From Candidula unifasciata (lineage: Eukaryota; Mollusca; Gastropoda; Stylommatophora; Geomitridae), in NCBI GenBank assembly GCA_905116865.2, contig CAJHNH020000228.1, forward strand, positions 402,667 through 466,666: a DNA stretch of 64,000 nucleotides. The letters run 5' to 3'. The notes beneath the pieces are model-generated. The model was not told the origin of the DNA, made no database searches, and saw only the letters and a program-made list of their open reading frames with translations. Position numbers and translations under genes: made by a program. Below, piece after piece: positions 1 through 10,997 of the stretch. Position 1 is the first letter of the stretch. Every line of letters begins with the position of its first letter.

Positions 1-814
1 TTGGACTGTCATTGGACAAGATGGCAGCCAGTGACGAATGAGACACAGCCACATAATAGCGATTGCCTAAAAAATGTCACTGTACATCTACCTAGCCACT
101 GACAAGAAAGAAATGTTATACACAAATGTAAAATTGGGGGGAGAATTCAATTATAACTAGCATTACCATGTTTAGTAACAGTTAAAGCCTAAGCCAACCT
201 TGAATACTAAACCGCTATTTTCAATCAAACTGATGTAACAGAAAAACAGAGGACATTCGGCTGTCGTACACATGCGCTGTTAATCGGGTTCGTTCCCGCC
301 GTTTTCAGCTGTTTATAGCTGGTGAAAATCACACCAATCGCAAAATTTCATGAGAGATTAGGACCCATCCCGAAACCTCAGCCGACATTTGCGAAACAAG
401 TTTCGAACAGTTTCCATGGTAACGGAAATTGCCAAAAAGATCACAAATTTCCGAAACTGTAGTCGCTAGTAAGTTCAGTAAGTATTACTACACTACTAGT
501 ATAATAGATGAACTAACAAAAACTTACTCTAGGTATGACGGTAGGGGAGGGTAGGGTAGACTAGTAAAGTAAAATTTTATATTTTGAAATATAACTTTTA
601 AACCATACCCCTTTCACCACAGTAAGATCTTGCTTTGGTAATCAAACCACACGTTTCTCTTTGGAAGATTGCCTGTTGCCTCATTCACAGTTTGATTTTT
701 ATATCAATGTTGAACATCATACCTACATCTAAATAACATTTAATATTATCTATCTTTAATTTGATTTTTTCGATTGCATGCTATTGTTTATTCATTTTAA
801 ATTATTGCTTATTA
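1..814. other. unannotated AT-rich stretch
   Basis: I see no convincing exon, repeat array or transposon end in this stretch on either strand. It is fairly AT-rich, has no long reading frame, and ends at the target-site duplication of the hAT-like element that follows. It may be intron or intergenic DNA upstream of HENMT1. Confidence 0.5.
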
Positions 815-822
815 GTTTTAAT

Positions 823-1975
823 TAGGGCTGTACCGAATATTCGCTTCGTGGCCGAATAGTGGACCTATTGAATATTCGGTATTCGGGCCGAATAGTTGCG
901 GTCAGGCCGAATAGTAGTTACCTTACACCTGCTTCTGCATACACGACCTTAAAGCTGACAACATGGAATGTTGGTTTTGTTGAAAGGTAATGGCTAATGC
1001 AGCTTTCATGTATTAACCAAGCTGCCAAGTTTAGTTACTTGTTATTATACTTAGGATTCTTTCAGTCCTAGTTATTAGTTATCACAGACTGACTGAAGGA
1101 TTCAGAACATAAAATGTTTTTAAATGTTTACTATTCTGCACAAATACTTACTAGACATGGAAAGAATATAAACTCCGGCCACATACAAGTCGATAATATG
1201 AAAATCAAATGAACGGAAATATAAAAGTACTTGGGTGCAAACTTCAACTATTCCAACATGCTGAGAGACGAAATACAATCTAGAAATAAAGTGTACTATG
1301 CCCTTCAACATCTGCTAAAGTCAAAGCATCTGTCTCGCAACACCAAGATCAAAATATATAAAACGTTGAAAAGACCAGTCGTTTTATGTGGCTCTGAAAC
1401 TTGAAGCAGAAATAAAAAAGATGAAGCCTTATTACAGGTTTTCGAAAACAGTCTTACGACAAATCTTTGGACCCATCAAAGATGCTAAAAGCAGGGAATG
1501 GAGAGTGAGAAGCAACAACGTAACACATAATCTGTTTAAATCACTATTGATCACTGGCATCATGAGAGCTAACAGACTAAAATGGTTGGGGCATATTGAA
1601 AGAATGTCAGATGACAGAGGAATAAAAACTGTATACACCTGAGAGAGGAATGGGCGTAGACCACGAGGCAGACAAAAAATAAGTTCGAGAGATAATGTCC
1701 AGCTAGACCTGCACATTTTGAAGAGAAGGCCAGCCAGAGAGATGAATGGAGATGAGTGATATCTGCAGCAATAAACCTCAAGGGCTCAGAATGCTAAAGA
1801 AGAAGATGACTATTCTGTTCTAATTTATGTAAAGTAAAAGTTCAGCGTACATTTGACATTATGAATGTGTTTTTTGTGTGGATATATTTTATACAGTATT
1901 CTTATTAGGCCAAATAGTTGGTCCCACTATTTGTATTCGGCTGAATAGTGAAAATCACTATTCGGTACAGCCCTA
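823..1975. mobile_element. hAT-like non-autonomous DNA transposon, 1153 bp
   Basis: The two ends form terminal inverted repeats sharing the first 17 bases, tagggctgtaccgaata. They are flanked by an exact 8-bp direct duplication, gttttaat, at 815-822 and 1976-1983. An 8-bp duplication and a GGGCTG-type end are typical of the hAT superfamily. Subterminal copies of gccgaatag occur near both ends, as expected for transposase-binding sites. No transposase reading frame is visible; the interior instead holds a reverse-transcriptase fragment. The hAT assignment is inferred from end structure alone. Confidence 0.75.
1235..1780 (+). pseudogene. non-LTR retrotransposon reverse transcriptase fragment (thumb/C-terminal part)
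   Basis: Translating + strand pieces gives a KYLGANF stretch, then KVYYALQHLL, KIKIYKTL and VLCGSETW, and downstream NRLKWLGHIERM and GRRPRGRQK. This is the order seen after the catalytic core in RTE/CR1-like LINE reverse transcriptases (YLG, YGSETW, RWLGHVxRM, RGRPxxRW). Stops and frame changes, for example just after SET, show it is dead. It has no catalytic YADD and is nested in the hAT-like element, either carried by it or inserted into it. Confidence 0.7.
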
Positions 1976-1993
1976 GTTTTAATTATACTTTTA

Positions 1994-2322
1994 GGCTATC
2001 ATCCGAATAACAATCCCAAATTACCGAGGCCGAAAATATACCCTAACAGGGCCTCAGTCACATGTAAATTACAGACTTCTGGTGACCACCGCCTAGAGTA
2101 TCTCTCGTGGTGCGGAGTGGGGCTAAACTAAATGGCTGGTACTCACGAGCAAATAAAATGAAGGAAGCTGCAGGAGATGCGGTAGCTGCAGCTCATGAGT
2201 CCCAGCCATCTAGTTTAGCCCCAGTCCACCCAGCACGTAGCAGCGTGGTAGATACTCTCGTCGGTGGCGGTAGTCACCAGAAGTCCGCAATTTACAAGTG
2301 ACTGAGGCCCTTTTAGGCATTT
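1994..2322. mobile_element. foldback MITE, copy 1
   Basis: The left arm from 2052 (cctcagtcac, then aaattacagacttctggtga) returns as its reverse complement ending near 2310 (gtgactgagg). An inner arm around 2121-2140 (gggctaaacta..atggctgg) pairs with 2205-2222, so most of the element can fold back on itself. The start ggctatcatccgaataac matches the start of the complete copy at 31893-32340, and the centre gctgcaggagatgcggtagc is shared by both. The right terminus has diverged and no target duplication is visible, so the boundary is approximate. No coding capacity. Confidence 0.65.
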
Positions 2323-2489
2323 TCCACTGTCATAAGATTCTTAGTCACAGTTCTGTGAATTAAGTTCTGGATACCAGTCTGACCGTCACAGCAGTTTTGT
2401 TGTTGTCACAGATGTATAAATTGATATAATTATATTCTCTTTAGTATTTTAGTCTTTATGAAGACAAATTTGCTTGATTTTTTTAGATG

Positions 2490-3335
2490 CACAGTTCTAG
2501 TACTAGAGTGGCTGCATCACACAGCAGCCACTATCGTTGCCTTGATGTTCTAGTATTAGAGTGCCTACAGCACACGGCAATGGCTATGGTCACCTTGTTG
2601 ATCTAGTACTAGAGTTCCTGCATCACGTGTAAACCACTATCATCACCTTAATGATCTAGTGCTAGAGTGCCTACATCACACAGCAACCACTATCATCACC
2701 TTGATTATCTAGTGCTAGAGTGCCTACATCGCACAGCAACCACTATCATCGCCTTGATTATCTAGTGCTAGAGTGCCTACATCACACAGCAACCACTATC
2801 ATCACCTTAATGATCTAGTGCTAGAGTGCCTACATCACACAGCAACCACTATCATCACCTTAATGATCTAGTGCTAGAGTGCCTACATCACACAGCAACC
2901 ACTATCATCACCTTGATTATCTAGTGCTAGAGTGCCTACATCGCACAGCAACCACTATCATCACCTTAATGATCTAGTGCTAGAGTGCCTACATCACACA
3001 GCAACCACTATCATCACCTTGATTATCTAGTGCTAGAGTGCCTACATCGCACAGCAACCACTATCATCACCTTGATTATCTAGTGCTAGAGTGCCTACAT
3101 TGCACAGCAACCACTATCATCACCTTAATGATCTAGTGCTAGAGTGCCTACATCACACAGCAACCACTATCATCACCTTGATTATCTAGTGCTAGAGTGC
3201 CTACATCGCACAGCAACCACTATCATCGCCTTGATGATCTAGTGCTAGAGTGCCTGCATCACACGGCAACCACTATCGTCACCTTGATTATCTAGTCCTA
3301 GTGTGCCTGCATCACACAGCAACCACTGTCAGACA
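2490..3335. repeat. 53-bp minisatellite, about 15 copies
   Basis: Tandem copies each contain ctagtgctagagtgcctaca followed by cagcaaccactatcatcacc. Neighbouring copies differ mainly in aatgat versus gattat at the unit junction and in cacacag versus cgcacag. The first and last copies are the most diverged, as expected for a homogenising array. Confidence 0.9.
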
Positions 3336-3459
3336 ACAGATGTAGACTGATCACCATTAGCAACAGTTTCCTGTCTTTAAATGGACAGCATCTTCAGCCT
3401 GCCAGTTGACAGTGAGCCATGTTTTTTTTTTCTCACTTATTTAATAGCCAGGACTTGGT

Positions 3460-4065
3460 GCTTGTTTGATTAGTTCAGTTACTGGTGGTTGTATGGTTAG
3501 TTCAGTTACTGTTACTGGTGGTTGTATGGTTAGTTCAGTTACTGTTACTGGTGGTTGTATGGTTAGTTCAGTTACTGTTACTTTTGGTTGTATGGTTAGT
3601 TCAGTTACTGTAACCGGTGGTTGTATGGTTAGTTCAGTTACTGTTACCGGTGGTTGTATGGTTAGTTCAGTTTCTGTTACCGGTGGTTGTATGCTTAGTT
3701 CAGTTACTGTTACCGGTGGTTGTATGGTTAGTTCAGTTACTGTTACTGGTGGTTGTGTGGTTAGTTCAGCTACTGTTACTGGTGGTTGTGTGGTTAGTTC
3801 AGTTACAGTTACTGGTGGTTGTTTGGTTAGTTCAGTTACTGTAACCAGTGGTTGTATGCTTAGTTCAGTTACTGTTACTGGTGGTTGTATGCTTAGTTCA
3901 GTTACTGTAACCAGTGGTTGTATGCTTAGTTCAGTTACTGTTACTGGTGGTTGTATGCTTAGTTCAGTTACTGTTACCGGTGGTTGTATGCTTAGTTCAG
4001 TTACTGTCACTGCTGGTTGTGTAGTTAGTTCAGTTACTGTTACAGGTGGTTGTGTCATTTGCTCA
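3460..4065. repeat. 33-bp minisatellite, about 18 copies
   Basis: The unit contains ggttgtatggttagttcagt followed by tactgttactggt. Because 33 is a multiple of three, both strands stay open for about 200 codons; the resulting Val/Thr-rich translations are repeat artefacts, not proteins. Confidence 0.9.
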
Positions 4066-5275
4066 CTTGCTGTTACTCAAACATACTCTCGTGAAATTTT
4101 GCCTCGATTAGAGATTTTATTTACAGAGAGTCAAAGTGGAAGAACACAAGAGCAAGCTAGTCAGGCTACAAGAAGGTGTCCCCCAGGGAGGTGTTCTGTC
4201 TCCTACCCTGTTTATCCTTTTCATCAATGACCTCTTAAAACAGCTCACAACTCACATTCACAGGGCCCTAAATGCTGATGACCTGGCCATATGAACACAA
4301 GCTGAACATAAAGGAACGACTAAAACAGGAATGTAGGAAGCTATTAGTACAGTTAATAAATAGACAGACTCTTGGGGAGTCACAATAAACCGACAAAAAC
4401 CGTCTCAGCTCTCTTCTCTCTTTCCATAAAGCCAGAATAAGTTGATCTTTACCTAGAAGGCAACATCCTTCCAAAAGAGGATAACCCCACATATTTGGGA
4501 GTAAAATTTGACAAAAGACCAACCTTGGTCTACCACCATGAAGACACCCAAAGGAAAGCTTTCCTGAGGCTCAGACTTTTGAAGAAACTTCTGGGACAAG
4601 CTGGGACTAACACTGTACGACAAGTATACACAGGATACATACGACCAAAACTGGAGTATGGCATTGGAGCATACTCCACTGCAGCCAAATCAAACCTACA
4701 CAAACTGGACAAAATACCGAACACTGGTCTCAGAATAATCACTGGAGGTTTGAGAAGCACACTAATTCATGAGCTGGAAACAACTTCTGGTCTGCAAAGC
4801 TTGAGCCTTCGAAGGAAAGACAAGGTGCTTACCCTAACAGAAAAATGTAAATTCATGAACAACAAACCCATGCACAGAATAGCAAATAACCTAGCTAAAA
4901 ACCGACTGAAAAGACAAAGCTTACACTATCTATCAAAATTGTACTACACAAAAAACAGTGACATCCTTTCTAAAGATCCTTCAACATGGGAAATGATCCA
5001 GGCGTGCAGCATAGACCTACAGCCTAACTATACAGTCACAACAACAATTCTGGGAATAGACAGAAAGGCTGAAGAATGTAACTTAGTACTGCATGCAAAG
5101 ACCCTTGAACTTGTCTACAACTATTATCCAAAACCTAAATGGACACATGTATACACCGATGGATCAGGAGGGAGACGCTGGATCGGTCATCATGCTGCAA
5201 GATGGGCTCACAGTAGAAAGCCAAAGTGCTTGGAGACAGAAAAATTAAAAACAGCAACATTGTTTTTATAATATG
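4066..5275 (+). pseudogene. non-LTR retrotransposon (Jockey/I group) reverse transcriptase relic with start of RNase H
   Basis: Around 4170-4290 the translation reads GVPQGGVLSPTLF, FINDLL and NADDLAI, matching the reverse-transcriptase core; the usual Y/F before ADD is replaced by N. Stops follow at about 4293-4440. The frame is then open from 4495 to 5271 (258 codons): GVKFDKR, the thumb with YIRPKLEYG and LDKIPNTGLRIITGG, a linker, and finally HVYTDGS, the first catalytic Asp motif of an RNase H domain. It is cut off after that motif, so it is 5'- and 3'-incomplete and inactive. Placement in the Jockey/I group rests on the RT-RNase H order. Confidence 0.8.
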
Positions 5276-6122
5276 ACTCTGTCTAGGTTTTATCTGGATT
5301 CATCAGAACTCTAGTCTTTCTTTCCTTGTAGTAAAAAGTTAGTATGAACACGTCAGATGACAAACACGCCCATCGGCAGTTACAGATTTTATTAGCCAAT
5401 CCAACAACTGTACTGTCTGGTCACTGTTCTGTGTTCTCGTCAATAATACAAGAGCCCAATTACAAATACTGCTTCGGAAACATCACAACTCAAATCTAGA
5501 TGCAGTTACCTTTTAGACTACATCTTATTCATGAAGGCATCTTGCACTTGCAGTTCCACACAGCCGAATCTTGCAGTTGGTTGACATTCACTCACATCGA
5601 CACCGCCATGTCTCACAGTGCCCCAAACAACTACATGTAGTCAGGCATCTGCATTTTTCACATTCATTCCTCTGCACTCGACCGCTCACATACATTTCCA
5701 AACATCAACTGATTTCCTATCCTCTCTCGCATCAAAGGTTCATTTCAATCTCATGCTTTCCACTTACCATAATTCATAAAAACACATTATTTATCTGCGT
5801 CCCTCACTTCCTATGATCTTCTGACCTTCTATATCATCAGTTATGCTATCCGGGGTTCCCCGGGTTTCCCATCATTCAGCATTCCGACAGCCAGCTGTTC
5901 CCAGATAAAGGTAGTCACATAGCACCAGTCTCAACTGAGTAATGGGGGGAGGGGGTGCTGCGTGTGGACCCCACGACTGTAGTGTGAGCTTCTGTGTGTG
6001 GGCTGACATGTGGTTTCCTGACGTGTCCCTGTAGGTTAAGCGCTTAACAGAAGTTGGCTGTTAATTCCAAGACCAGTTTGTCATGAATAGTCTAATTTCT
6101 TGCTTGTTTGTTCTTTCTGCAG
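5276..6122. other. non-repetitive stretch upstream of first recognised HENMT1 exon
   Basis: I found no exon, array or transposon end here. An upstream HENMT1 exon or promoter could lie in it, but nothing in the sequence identifies one. The last 15 bases before 6123 are a good 3' splice site (pyrimidine tract then CTGCAG). Confidence 0.4.
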
Positions 6123-6508
6123 TGTCTGTAGACTGCTCAGATGTTGGTGAGCATGAAGCTGAAAGCTGGAAGGACACTGACACCCAAGGTGATAATGGGG
6201 GTGACAGTCGGAGGGACACTGACACCCAAGGTGAAAGTCAGCGGGACACTGACACCCAAGGTGATAATGGGGGTGACAGTCGGGGGGACACTGACACCCA
6301 AGGTGAAAGTCAGAGGGACACTGACGCCCAAGGTGATAATGGGGGTGAAAGTCGGAGGGACACTGACACCCAGGTTGATAATGGGGGTGACAGTCGGAGG
6401 GACACTCACACCCGCGGTGATGCTGGAGAAGTGCACTTTTTCCCTCCTCTCTACATACAGAGATATACTTTTGCCTTGACCTGTTTAACACAGCACAGTG
6501 TTAAAAGT
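6123..6508 (+). CDS. HENMT1: HENMT1, first recognised coding exon (N-terminal part)
   Basis: HENMT1 is the animal Hen1 small-RNA methyltransferase, which 2'-O-methylates the 3' end of piRNAs using S-adenosylmethionine. This exon ends with the family's N-terminal block, seen as FFPPLYIQRYTF (the human protein has a very similar PPLYRQRYQF), followed by TQHSVKS. It joins in phase 0 to VVDFGC of the next exon. The donor is GTAGGT at 6509. Upstream of the block is an Asp/Gln/Gly-rich in-frame tandem repeat unlike the short N-terminus of human HENMT1. The acceptor at 6121-6122 (ttctttctgcag) is my preferred start. An ATG at 6083 would also give an open frame, but its first residues translate the pyrimidine tract. 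Any upstream start exon was not found. Confidence 0.75.
6165..6425 (+). repeat. coding minisatellite inside HENMT1 exon (42-bp and 30-bp subunits)
   Basis: Alternating blocks encode GDNGGDSRRDTDTQ (42 bp) and GESQRDTDTQ (30 bp), with single-residue variants. All lengths are multiples of three and the frame stays open through to the conserved PPLY block, which supports translation. The product is acidic and low-complexity, so probably disordered. Confidence 0.8.
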
Positions 6509-6600
6509 GTAGGTATAGCTTGTCTGTGTGTGGGTATAGCGTGTCTGTGTGTGGGTATAGCTTGTCTGTGTGTGGGTATAGCTTGTCTGTGTGTGGGTGG
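6509..6600. repeat. 21-bp minisatellite starting at the HENMT1 donor
   Basis: About four copies of gtgggtatagcttgtctgtgt start exactly at the splice donor of the preceding exon. The donor reads gtaggtatagc and the copies read gtgggtatagc, so the donor sequence is itself the first unit. Confidence 0.75.
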
Positions 6601-6604
6601 TTGT

Positions 6605-7510
6605 CATATGTCGTATCTGTATCATTACATCCACAGCATAACATTGTATTGTGATATCTGTGTTATGTTTTCTGTATTAATACATTGTATCATGACATCT
6701 GTATCATGATATCTGTATCATGAAATTGTATTGTGACATCTGTATCACGACATCCTCAGAATAACATTTGTATTGTGACATCTATGTTGTGACATATGTA
6801 TTAAGACATTGTGTTGTGAAATCTATATCATAACATGGTATTATGACATCTGTATCATGTTATTGTATTGTGACCTCTGTATCATGACACTTTTTTGTGT
6901 CATCTATCATGGTGCATCCACAGCATAACATTGTATTGTGACATCTGTATTCAGACATTGTCTCGTGACATTTGTATCATGACACTGTATCCTAACATTA
7001 TTGTAACATCTGTATCATGACATTGTATTGTGCCATCAGTATCATGACATTGTAACATGCCATCTGTATCATGACATTTATTCTTCTTTGTCCACCAGCT
7101 ATTAGCTCTGGCAGAAAGTCCTTGTTTGTCCTTTTAGACTTTGGCTTTGTGCCAGGACCGGAGTTTCATGTGTACATACATTTTACTGGCTGATTTGTGT
7201 GCAGTTGGTTTTCCTAGCTGCTGGGACACACTCTGCCCTCGAAGGAAGCTCCCCCTATTAGTTGACTCCTACGACATGCTTGTTGGGGAGGCAGTGGGGC
7301 TATTCTTGTTTTCTCTGCAATGGAGCCAATGAAGGAATATTATGACATTGTTTTGTGGCATGTGTATTGTGACATCTGTATTGTAAGATGTGTATCATGA
7401 CATCTGTATTGTGACATGCATATCATGTCATCTATATTGGGAGGTGTATCATGACATCTGTATTTTGACATGTATATTGCGACATCTGTATTGTGATATT
7501 TTTATCAGGA
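6605..7510. repeat. degenerate ~27-bp array (atctgtatcatgacattgta)
   Basis: Loosely repeated blocks of atctgtatcatgacattgta / ttgtgacatctgtat fill most of HENMT1 intron 1. The array is interrupted at 7080-7338 by a probable inserted element and resumes at about 7345. Copies are more diverged than in the other arrays of the window, suggesting greater age. Confidence 0.75.
7080..7338 (-). mobile_element. short dispersed element, probably a LINE/SINE fragment
   Basis: This block is unlike the flanking array and is bordered by tatcatgacatt (7068-7079) and tattatgacatt (7339-7350), a possible 12-bp target duplication; the array motif is itself similar, so this is not decisive. On the minus strand it contains catgtcgtaggagtcaacta, which resembles catgtcgtaagaggcgacta in the LINE fragment at 51188-51508. 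The two are therefore probably related. Confidence 0.45.
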
Positions 7511-7571
7511 CAACTATTATGGGATCTGTATCTTTCTGTTGAAATCCTAACTGAAGTTTGTCTGCTTGTAG

Positions 7572-7819
7572 GTGGTTGATTTTGGCTGTTCCGAGTGTGG
7601 CCTGATGAAATTGCTGCCAACTGTCCCCAGCCTGGAAGAAGTTGCATTGGTAGATATTGACAAGCAATTGCTGCAATCAAAGAAACATATCATTGAGCCA
7701 GAACTGCGACATTACATTTACCGCAGACAGCGGCCGCTGCATGTCAAGCTGATGGCAGGCAGTGCTGAACTCACAGATGCTCGTCTGCTCCATTATGATG
7801 CTGTCTTGTTGATTGAGGT
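7572..7819 (+). CDS. HENMT1: HENMT1 exon: S-adenosylmethionine-binding region
   Basis: The exon encodes VVDFGCSECGLMKLLP, the glycine-containing SAM-binding motif I (VADLGCG in human), then VALVDIDKQLL (acidic end of strand 2), GSAELTDARL and DAVLLIE. The acceptor is cttgtag at 7571; the strong donor GTAAGT begins at 7820. The exon starts in phase 0 and ends two bases into a codon. Its last residues are the first half of the metal-binding motif IE-x-IEH, completed by the next exon. This is a clear family match and one of the best-supported coding segments of the window. Confidence 0.92.
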
Positions 7820-7825
7820 GTAAGT

Positions 7826-10060
7826 TGTTACTTGTTGTCCATGCCAATATCCTAGCACCTGGGTCTGATCCATTCATGCTCCGACCTCTGATGCTGCAGC
7901 CATCTCAGTGTCTCCATGTGCAGCGTAGCCAGCAGGAGTTGATTGGCCTCTCTTCTTTCTTTGCACAGCAACCAGTTTCTGCATGCTTGTCTTCATTTAA
8001 CACCCATGAGCCTGTGATTGTTGGAGAACAGAACGAGGACAGAGAACGCATGGCAATGACAGAAGAGGAATGATTCTGATTTGTATCATCTATTGATTCT
8101 GAATCTTTGTGGAACGTTGTTTCAACTGCAATAACTCAGCATATGTGAAACGTATGGACTGAAAGGTAACTGAATGTTATTGTTGAATTGTGTGCCAGCT
8201 GTGACAGTGTTCGTTTGGGAATCTGAAGTCCAGAGGCAGATGAACAACCAGAAGTTTCTGCCGGAGTTTACAACCGGTGAACACAAAGATGAAGAATACA
8301 TCTGTTCATAGTAACTCTTCATCTGGACAGATGAGAGACTGATATAGAAACTAGCATCACTGCACAATGGGGGTTTGAAACAAAGGCAAACCCGGAGCTA
8401 AACGGCTGAAATATTTCAACATCAATGACAGAAACAGAACTGCAGTTTGTCATTTGTCAGGTAAGGCCCAGGGGTGATCTACGGGCAGAATATAAAGGCC
8501 ATGAGAATTTCCACTTGAGTACAGCGTATGAGCTGATAGCAACTGCGTGTCCGGGTTCAGTGAGCAACAATTGTTTCCTTCCGTTTGGTGAAGAAATTGA
8601 CAGCGGTCAGAACATTGCGTGAAATTATTACAAACTTTTCAGCTGACAGAGTCTCCCCGATCGCTGCAGACAACGAACATCGTTGCTCGAGAAGTGCAGT
8701 GGCAAGAGGCCAATTTCAAAAAGCCGAGTTTAAGCAGAAAGCCACAGTCTGCAAATATCTATATATAAAACATTTTAAATTGTAAGATTTTTTTAGAGGG
8801 AAATAGGATAAACTTTATTTATCATCAATTATTAATATAACATATAACAAAATTAACAAATGTTTGAAATGACTAATATAATAATTGAAAAATAATTGAA
8901 ATTTATTGAAAAATGATTTTTTTTTCACAACAAAATGTGTGTAAATAGTAATAGTAAAGTAATACTTTGAAATGAGTAATTTATAAATGAAATCATGAAA
9001 AAGTATGGGAATCTGGTAAAAGCTCTTTGGTGGGGAACACATGAATACCCAATTAATATGGACATCGATGGGAGTCATCCGGTTAGTACATATGGGAAAG
9101 GTGGGACTTTGTAGAATAACATTGCTGTTTCATAGCCATTATCGACTTCCGCACAGAATTAGGGGTGTCTTGGGGTGTTGTTCTATTGTATAGGCAGACT
9201 GGGTTGGGTGAGGATATTTGCAGAGCTTATATTGGTCTTCCGCTCTGAATTAGTAGTGTCCTGGGGTGTTGATCTAATTAAGCTATATGGTGCTCTCTGG
9301 ATACGACAGCTGACGATGTTGCAGATAGAATTCAAGGTGAACCTAGGTAAGGGTAAGGGAAAGGGAAAGTCTTTAACCAGCATTACTAAAGGGAAAATAT
9401 CTATATTATTACATTGAAGTAATTCTTAACCACAGAATGTTAAGTTGATAACCGGAAGAAATGAAAAGTAAACTTTAAAAAAAAATGGGTGGGGACGGAT
9501 GTAATGCATAGGAAATCGTAGGTCAAGAGTGTTTAGGCCGGATAAGAAAGAATCAGGGGGATTGTGAGTCTATGTGAGAAGAGAATGATTGTTGAGAATC
9601 TTATGATGAGAAAGGAAACAAGTCAAACTTGGAACAGAAGAAAGAGCATTCTGTGTGAGACGAGGAGAGGAAGCAGATGGTTGAACCGAGTGATCATTTT
9701 GCATGAACTGAATAGTTGACAATGGGAGCCAATATCTGATATGCGGACAGAAATGGCCTAGAAGCGAGGAAAGCCTGTTGATGATTGAAGTTGATAGAAA
9801 ATGTTTGTTGTATATCAGTAATGACCAACACCTAGTGAATGGCAGGTACAAATTGAAACAAGGTAATATAGATTAACACATGGGTTAGTCTCTGATGCGT
9901 TCCTTGTAGTGAGAAATACTTCCTAGACAACCTACGATAGCGACCACATCGCACTAAACATTTGTGTGCGTATTCTGGTCTTCCTCTTGATGTGTCAATG
10001 ATACTAACACGCTCAACTGATGTAGTACTGCAGATAGACAAGGCAAGTCATTGTTAAGTT
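7826..10060. other. HENMT1 intron 2, mostly unique sequence
   Basis: No exon was recognised. 8775-9080 is strongly AT-rich. At about 9139-9190 and 9235-9285 a segment containing gaattag..gtgtc.tggggtgttg is duplicated imperfectly about 95 bp apart. Short open frames here show no family resemblance. Confidence 0.45.
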
Positions 10061-10400
10061 TGTATGTGTACTGTATTCTGAAGTCTACATTTACTATATT
10101 CTGTAGTTTGTACATGTATTATGTTCTATAGTTTTAGTTTTGTACATGTGCTATATTCTGTAGTTTGTATATGTACTATGTTCTGTAGTTTGTACATGTA
10201 CTGTGTACATTTGCTTTGTTCTGTAGTTTGTACATTTACTGTATTCTGTAATGTTAGTCTTGTACAATGTGCTGTATTATGTAGTTTGTATACTATGTTG
10301 TGTAGTTTGTACATGTGCTATGTTCTGTAGTTTGTAAATGTGCTATGTTCTGTAGTTTGTACATATGCTATGTATTCTCTGCAGTTTGTACATGAATGGT
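10060..10400. repeat. ~25-bp array (tgtagtttgtacatgtacta)
   Basis: About twelve imperfect copies of ctgtagtttgtacatgtact-type units end about 20 bp before the next HENMT1 exon. Each unit carries a pyrimidine/TGTAG block resembling a weak 3' splice site. The last copy reads ttctctgcagtttgtacatg, so a decoy acceptor sits just upstream of the real one. Confidence 0.75.
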
Positions 10401-10419
10401 GTTATCCTTTTTCTGATAG

Positions 10420-10608
10420 GATTGAACATCTTGAAGCTGGTGTCCTAGAACGTGTGACAGACAATGTTTTTGGCAACATGAGACCCAGACTGTGTGTCGT
10501 GACCACGCCCAACTCTGAGTTCAATGTTTTGTTTAACAACGACGACCCCAAAAAGTTCCGCCACTGGGATCATAAGTTTGAGTGGAGCCGGCAGCAGTTT
10601 CAGCAGTG
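10420..10608 (+). CDS. HENMT1: HENMT1 exon: metal-binding catalytic core
   Basis: The first base completes the Val codon begun in the previous exon, giving IEVIEHLEAG: the two Glu and the His that bind the catalytic metal in Hen1 enzymes. Further on come VTTPNSEFN (T-P-N-x-E-[FY]-N motif) and DHKFEWSRQQFQQW, which carries the fourth metal ligand, His. The acceptor is ttctgatag at 10419 and the donor GTGGGT at 10609; the exon ends two bases into the Trp codon completed by the exon at 19096. All catalytic residues are intact, so the enzyme is predicted to be active. Confidence 0.92.
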
Positions 10609-10703
10609 GTGGGTGCTTTTGGTTAATTTTCTGAACTCTCTTGTTCATGTTGGGTTTATCTAAACCTGTATTTTTTTTTGTTTAAATAAATTTACAGCAC
10701 AGT

Positions 10704-10997
10704 TTACCAAGCAGTTGTGGGTGCAATCAGAAGTAGTGGTAGAAAATAACACCACTGGACTATCGAGTCCCCATAATTGGAATGAGTACACTTCAAACCC
10801 TTAAATCGTTGACTGCTACAATCACACGTTATGTGATCTGGCGTCACATACACCTGGCTACAACGATTGCACCCCCCCCTGTGATTGTAAATTTGGACGC
10901 AGCTTTTGCGATAAATATAGTTGAAGCCCTTAGTCCATACATTTCTCTTTGTTCTTTTAAGGAAAACAATTTGATAGTGCTCAGAGTAAATGTTCAA
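10704..10997 (-). pseudogene. possible SWIM-type zinc-finger fragment
   Basis: The minus strand has a 97-codon open frame containing CDCSSQRFKGLKCTH, which fits the SWIM zinc-finger signature C-x-C-x(n)-C-x-H with n = 9. A second Cys pair (CNRCSQ) lies just before it. SWIM fingers occur in ZSWIM proteins and in MULE transposases. Nothing else in the frame is recognisable and there is no flanking domain, so this may be a transposon relic or chance. Confidence 0.25.

Noticed and set aside
6083..6160. Signal peptide start for HENMT1 (MNSLISCLFVLSAVSV)
   Set aside because: The hydrophobic residues translate a splice-acceptor pyrimidine tract, and HENMT1 is a cytoplasmic/nuage enzyme; a spliced start at 6123 is more likely, though not proven.
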